A DNA stretch of 10,461 nt. It comes from Hirudo medicinalis. Its lineage: Eukaryota; Annelida; Clitellata; Hirudinida; Hirudinidae. Position numbers and translations under genes: made by a program. The notes below the pieces were generated by a model that saw only the letters and a list, made by a program, of their open reading frames with translations, was not told the origin of the DNA and searched no databases. Positions 6,066 to 10,461 of the stretch are shown here, piece by piece. Every line of letters begins with the position of its first letter. Position 1 is the first letter of the stretch. Location: contig MPNW01000617.1 in NCBI GenBank assembly GCA_011800805.1, positions 82,553 through 93,013 on the forward strand, written 5' to 3'.

Positions 6066-8263
6066 ATGGCAGGCGAACGCTCGAAAAGATCAATATTCGG
6101 TAAGTATGTCTTAAAATATTATTGAATATATCGAATAGTATTTTATTATTTCCTTTAGCGAGGATTTTGGTCCAACATTTCAAAACTGTTCGTGTCTGGA
6201 TGTTGGTTAATTGATGATCAATTGATTAATTCCTCAACACGTTTGAAGTGGAGGACGTACGATCCAATGAGCCTTTTGAATTCTGGCAAATCTTCAAAAA
6301 GCTACATAAAGCGAAGACAATAATAGAATGAAACTTGCCAGTTAAATAATGACTTGCAACAGATTGTTAATAAATTATTAATAATAATTATTTTAAAATT
6401 TCAGTTGGCAACATTCCACACGAATCAGGCGAAGAGGAACTGAAGAAGTTTTTCGGCCAAGTTGGACCAGTGGTCAGTTTCAGAATCATGCACGACAAGG
6501 AAAGTGGGAAGTCCAAGGGCTACGGTTTCTGTGAGTACCACGACAAGGAGACTGCCAGGTAGCCATGAAAAACCTCAACAACGTCAGCTTCAACGGTCGA
6601 CAGCTCAGAGTGGGGGAGGCCTCGGGAGGAATGGGCAAAGAGAGTAGCAAAGGTAGTTTTTTTGTTTTTATTTTCCATTTTATAATCGTGCAATTAATGG
6701 CATTGATTGCTTGTCAGACTTTTACAATTCAACTGATGTTCTAATTGAATTCCTGATTATTTTAGAAAAATCTTCAAGTGCTCCAACCGCCAAGACGATT
6801 GAACCAGAAGTTGTCGAAAGCTGCACAGAAACCATCGACAAAGCCATTTCAAGTCTTGGACACGACAAACTCGTCGAAATCCTGAGAGAGGTGCAGAATT
6901 TCATCAGAGACCACCACGATGAAGCCCGCGAAATGCTGGTGTCTAACCCACAACTGGCCTATGCCTTGGTGCAAATCCAAGTAGCCCTCAATCTCATTAC
7001 TCCTACACAGGCTAAAGTAAGAAATAGTTTCTTTTAATATTCTTAATGTTTGCTATTCTTAGATCAACGACTAATTTATTCCGTTTTTTTTTTTTATTAT
7101 AGGGTATGTACCATCAAAAAATCGAAGACGTCCCTCCGATAATGCCAGAAGAAGATGACGATGTAATAGTTCCTCAGCACATGCCAATCATCAATGATCA
7201 ACCTCTTTCAGAAATGAAAATTTCAGAAACTATGATAGCTCCAGAAATGAGCGTGAGCGATCCGGCAAGGAACCATCCAAGAAGGGAACCTAATTACGAA
7301 CATTTCGAAACCTTTCCCTCAGTTATGCCTCCTCCTGATGTGAGATTCGCTCCTCAGGGAATCATGAACTCTCCGAACATGATGCCCTACTTCGGCCAAC
7401 CACCGACGACAACAAATGGTCACTCCTTTGGAATTGATATGGCGCCTTCCAAACCAACCATTCCCGGTCCTGGCTTCCGAGCTGAACCTTTGAATCAAGG
7501 GTTTGTCGACGATCGTTTTTATGGACCAGGCAGAGATTTCGACCCGATGAACCAAGGTCAGAGGACAAATACGGCTTACAACGAGCGTGCGAACCAGCAC
7601 TTTGACGAGAACCAATACAGACATAACAGGGACTACCGACAAGGACCACCTGCGGTAGGTCCGCAGAGTCACGGAATCAGTGAAAACCACCGCAGACCAA
7701 ACCGGGATTTTCATGCCGGAGAAAGAGATGATCCCAGACAATTTGTTGATAATTCCTACAGACCTAACAGAGATTTCAGACCCGAAGGACAATTTAACCC
7801 GCGCTACGTCGACAATCATCACGTGCACGAAAGGGACTTCATTAACGATGAACGTGCAGCTCCACGATTCGTGGAAAACCAGTACAGACAGGATAGGGAC
7901 TTTCAAATGGACCACCAAAACTCAAGAGGAGCAGATTTTGGCGACGATTGTTACAGGCCCACTAGGGGACGTGACCATGCTAGGTCGACCCGCTATGCCA
8001 GTAAGCCTTATGACTCAGCCAATCCGAATGGCAGAAGACAGGGTTTTGAACGACACGAAGGTAGGCCGCGCCAAAGGTCACCAGTGGGAACGAGGGACGC
8101 ACCTAGGTACCAAGAACCTATGCCCGCACCAGCGCAAAGCTACGCCCAGAACCCAGAAGTGACTGCCATGCTTTTCAATTTATCAGAGGACCAAATCGCC
8201 AATTTGCCCCCCGAACAGAGGAATTGCATTTTGGCACTCAAAGAGCACATGCAGAGGAAATAG
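6066..8263 (+). CDS. CSTF2: Cleavage stimulation factor subunit 2 (CstF-64), complete, 4 exons
   Basis: CstF-64 binds the GU-rich element downstream of the poly(A) site and, with CstF-77 and CstF-50, promotes mRNA 3'-end cleavage in the nucleus. Exons: 6066-6099, 6405-6652, 6766-7016, 7103-8263. With one missing base restored in exon 2 the length is 564 residues; human is 577. The RRM runs from about residue 10 to 85, with RNP2 IFVGNI and RNP1 KGYGFCEY. The hinge domain that binds CstF-77/symplekin is at about 110-185 and contains [20 protein letters not shown], close to human [21 protein letters not shown] Pro/Asn/Arg-rich low-complexity middle follows. The C-terminal Pcf11-binding helical domain is the last 35 residues ([18 protein letters not shown]; human LTADQIAMLPPEQRQSIL). 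The start follows from homology to the first residues before the RRM and from good ATG context. Confidence 0.93.
6405..6652 (+). CDS. CSTF2: CSTF2 exon 2 (RRM), with a one-base frame break at about 6557-6560
   Basis: The first part reads [15 protein letters not shown] through [15 protein letters not shown], then TAG at 6560-6562. From 6559 the next frame reads [18 protein letters not shown], and the two parts align gap-free with human ETALSAMRNLNG. The exon is 248 nt, while flanking phases (1 in, 1 out) need 249 nt. The simplest lesion is loss of a G from GCCAGG(G)TAGCC. CAG|GTAGCC looks like a donor, but splicing there to 6766 would put the hinge domain out of frame and lose RRM strand 4, so an intron is not the explanation. 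Confidence 0.85.
7607..7975 (+). repeat. CSTF2: Coding repeat region in CSTF2: about five RDF units of 21-25 residues
   Basis: The low-complexity middle of CSTF2 carries degenerate units built on [E/D]N-x-Y-R-x-x-[53 protein letters not shown] and a decayed [11 protein letters not shown]. Spacing is 21-25 residues. Several units end in PR-[Y/F]-V. Vertebrate CSTF2 has a different repeat (MEARA/G, 5 residues) in the equivalent part. Confidence 0.8.
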
Positions 8264-8351
8264 AAAGTCGAGCCAAATTAGTTGCTATGGCCATACTTTG
8301 GAACATACAGGAGAGGAGACACAAATTATTCCATGATTCACTTTTGTTGGT

Positions 8352-8368
8352 TTTATTTAATGAATAAA
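8352..8368. promoter_or_regulatory. Two-way poly(A) signal shared by CSTF2 and the RSPH gene
   Basis: AATAAA lies at 8363-8368 on the plus strand, 100 nt past the CSTF2 stop. Its near mirror TTTATT at 8352-8357 is AATAAA on the minus strand, about 200 nt past the RSPH stop. An ATTAAA variant (minus, 8361-8356) overlaps it. I see no other exact minus-strand AATAAA between 8352 and 8557. Confidence 0.6.
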
Positions 8369-8556
8369 GTTCATTTTAAACTCTCTAAGGTTAATTGAGG
8401 TTAATTACCAATAAGATTAAAGATCTTGTTAAATATTATCAAGGGTCAAGGCTCGCATAGGACCATTGAGCCACTGACTTAACATTAAGCAAACATTATT
8501 CCAATAAATATATTAAATATGCTGCTAATCAGACCAATCGCTCTAACTAAGATCCA

Positions 8557-9915
8557 TTAGTCTTGGGCCTCGCCTTTATCACTGGCTTCGTCATCTTCGA
8601 CATCTTCCTTGTCATCCTCCTCGTCTTCCTCACCTTCTTCATCTTCCTCTTCTTCCTCCTCCTCTCGGGGCAGGTTGGACTTCATCCAGGCATCCTCCTG
8701 TGCAGGTGTTGGGTCCTTGATTTCAGTCAGTTCCATGTCATCTTTGTAGACGTACTCAGATTGGAGTTGGAACGGTGGAGCTGGCTGGTAGCCCTCCAAG
8801 GTATACTTTTGACCCCATCCAACGTAGACGTTTTCAAACATTCTGAGATCAATTTAAAAACTATTGTCTTATGAAGAATTATTGTGTTCATTAAATGAAT
8901 AAATAACGATTTTATCTATTTAAGATTGAATTTATTCTGGTTATCAAGCAATAGTTAATGCAATTATTAAAGATAATAATATAAGGGCTAATTATTTTCT
9001 TCACACAAATAAAACTTTTCTATTTACAACTGAAAGCCATTACTTGGTATTCCCAATGGCGACTGCACCTGGCCAGATGTTTGATTCGACCACGGCGCAG
9101 GAGTACTCGGGAGTGAACTTGGAGGAGAACCTTGCTCTCCAGTTGGGTACCCCTTCTACTCCCTGGTCCTCGCTGATGGGCGTCAAAAGAGGAGGACCCT
9201 CCTCGGGTTCGGGCGGCTCTTCCAGTTCCTCGTCCTCTTCTTCTTCCGCCTCTTCTTCTGCTTCTTCTTCTTCCTCCTCTTCATTTTCTGCCTCTTCCTT
9301 CTCGGCCTTTAGCATCTTCTTGATCATCTTGTCGTGTTCTTTCACCTGACGTTTCATGTCCAAGAGGGCAGGCGTAGGATCCCACCACTTGGTCCTTCCC
9401 TGTTGACCATGTGACGATGATGATGACGATGATGATGATGATGATGATGACGATGATGATGGTACCCAAAAAAAAATATCGAATAGGAAGTCTAAAAGCG
9501 ACCTGCTCGAAGATATATTGCACATGGTGAACCCAGTTCTCCAGTTCGGGTCTTGCCAGCTCTGCCGGTCCCAGGGGTTCAAACTCTGGATTTACAATAA
9601 GGTTTCCTCTTTCAGTTTCTTGACCCTCCTCTGCTTCTTCCTCTTCCTCTTCCTCGAGCTGATAGTAACCTGGAGGTGCATGTTTTTCACATTTTGTGGG
9701 TTATTCATTACACAGTGAGGAATTTTGTCATTATTTTGTAATGGCGTTTAATTAACGAGACGCACAACATGTAAACGAACAAAAACGAATTGACTGAAAA
9801 TTGTTTAAAAAATGTGGTGACCTGCAGGGGAGATGTGCGTCCCCGAGCTGATGCGAGCGATTTGAGCTCGTAGGTAGTTGCTCTCTTTGCCAGGAAATGG
9901 AGGATAACTGACGAC
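8557..9915 (-). CDS. RSPH4A: Radial spoke head protein 4/6 homolog, C-terminal 300 residues, 4 exons, 5' partial
   Basis: RSPH4A/6A proteins build the radial spoke head of 9+2 motile cilia and flagella and transmit signals from the central pair to dynein. Minus-strand exons: 9915-9822, 9669-9503, 9399-9044, 8842-8557. Phases agree and the total is exactly 301 codons with stop. Diagnostic stretches, in order, are [20 protein letters not shown] (human [20 protein letters not shown]), [43 protein letters not shown] and [12 protein letters not shown] (FENFYIGWGHKY). A lysine-rich helix followed by a long Glu run is inserted before the LLTPISED motif, and the protein ends in a Glu/Asp-rich tail. 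Human RSPH4A (716 residues) and RSPH6A are paralogues; invertebrates usually have one gene for both, so the 4A symbol is nominal. Upstream exons lie beyond the right edge. Confidence 0.9.
8843..9043 (-). other. RSPH intron (201 nt)
   Basis: The donor is ACCAA|GTAATG (exon ends 9044) and the acceptor is ATCTCAG before 8842. A phase-2 split Lys codon joins GNTK to MFENVYVG. The intron is AT-rich unique sequence with nothing else recognised. Confidence 0.75.
9400..9502 (-). other. RSPH short intron holding a GAT/ATC microsatellite
   Basis: This 103-nt intron has donor GAGCAG|GTCGCT and acceptor GTCAACAG. Most of its 3' half (9414-9461 on the plus strand) is a GAT/GAC run that reads as Ser, Ile or His repeats on the minus strand. 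The apparent Ser-run open frame crossing it is not protein: homology is IFEQ joined directly to GRTKWW. Confidence 0.8.
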
Positions 9916-9944
9916 CTTGGAACACATTAATCATGTAACTATTT

Positions 9945-10461
9945 AGCTTTATTTACGATCATTATTCAATTTGATAATTATTCAATTTGATTATTATTCA
10001 ATTTATTTACAATTATTATTTAATCTGATTATTATTCAATTTATTTACAATTATTATTCAATCTGATAATTATTCAATTTATTTGCGATTATTATTCAAT
10101 TTGATTATTATTCAATTTATTTACGATCATTATTCAATTTGATTATTATTCAATTTATTTACAATTATTATTCAATTTGATAATTATTCAATTTGATTAT
10201 TATTCAATTTATTTACAATTATTATTCAATTTGATAATTATTCAATTTATTTGCGATTATTATTCAATTTGATAATTATTCAATTTATTTGCGATTATTA
10301 TTCAATTTGATTATTATTCAATTTATTTACGATCATTATTCAATTTGATAATTATTCAATTTATTTGCGATTATTATTCAATTTGATAATTATTCAATTT
10401 ATTTGCGATTATTATTCAATTTGATAATTATTCAATTTATTTGCGATTATTATTCAATTTG
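9945..10461. repeat. 38-bp-period AT-rich minisatellite, runs off the right edge
   Basis: The marker TTAC/TTGC recurs at 9953, 10007, 10045, 10083, 10121, 10159, 10213, 10251, 10289, 10327, 10365, 10403 and 10441. Spacing is 38 bp except two steps of 54 bp (38+16). Each unit joins a 16-bp submonomer (ATTATTCAATTTGATA type) to a 22-bp variant ending ATTTGCGATT or ATTTACAATT. It lies in the RSPH intron upstream of the exon starting at 9915. Confidence 0.9.

Noticed and set aside
6209..6223. Perfect inverted repeat AATTGAT-G-ATCAATT in the first CSTF2 intron
   Set aside because: Short palindromes are expected in AT-rich DNA; there is no companion motif or conserved context.
7319..7918. 199-codon antisense open frame inside CSTF2
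   Set aside because: It is a shadow of the well-supported plus-strand exon, with no recognisable domain.
9040..9582. 180-codon minus-strand open frame with an N-terminal Met and a Ser run
   Set aside because: Its first third reads an exon in the wrong frame and then an intron; the correct product splices [12 protein letters not shown] to GRTKWW at 9503/9399.
1..10461. tRNA genes, rRNA, CRISPR arrays, transposase or reverse transcriptase genes
   Set aside because: I scanned both strands for B-box-like motifs, regularly spaced dyad repeats and polymerase or integrase motifs and saw nothing convincing; the regular 38-bp array has no spacers.

Overview
The window is a piece of an animal nuclear genome. 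The genes are split by many short AT-rich introns with GT/AG borders. Poly(A) signals are present, and there is no bacterial gene layout. The introns are packed with (ATT)n and (GAT)n trinucleotide runs. A radial spoke head gene implies motile 9+2 cilia. I cannot name the species. A ciliated invertebrate, possibly a lophotrochozoan, is a guess from protein divergence and genome style.

Layout. Positions 1-4721 hold the 3' part of a plus-strand exportin-2 (CSE1L/CAS/XPO2) gene. I could splice 13 exons with consistent phases, from 203 to the stop at 4720; the 5' half lies upstream of the window. Positions 4722-6065 are intergenic. They hold a single N flanked by an exact 127-bp duplication (an assembly scar), an (AAT)n run, a SINE-like tail and a small GC-richer stretch with promoter-like motifs. 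Positions 6066-8368 hold a complete plus-strand CSTF2 (CstF-64) gene in four exons. Positions 9915-8557 (minus strand) hold the last four exons of an RSPH4A/RSPH6A-type radial spoke head gene, which converges on CSTF2. From about 9945 to the right edge a 38-bp-period minisatellite fills an upstream intron of that gene.

The three genes serve unrelated housekeeping or ciliary tasks: importin-alpha recycling, mRNA 3'-end processing and ciliary radial spokes. I see no operon-like or system-level link between them, and I found no convincing new biological system.

The most useful observations concern gene structure. Exportin-2 and CSTF2 each carry one apparent single-base loss that puts a stop codon exactly at the break. 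Assembly error is the likeliest cause, but the coincidence deserves checking. Exportin-2 has an unusual acidic C-terminal extension containing a (GAT)8-coded Asp run, and its stop codon lies inside the poly(A) signal. CSTF2 has its own 21-25-residue RDF repeats where vertebrates have MEARA repeats. CSTF2 and the RSPH gene share a near-palindromic, two-way poly(A) signal.
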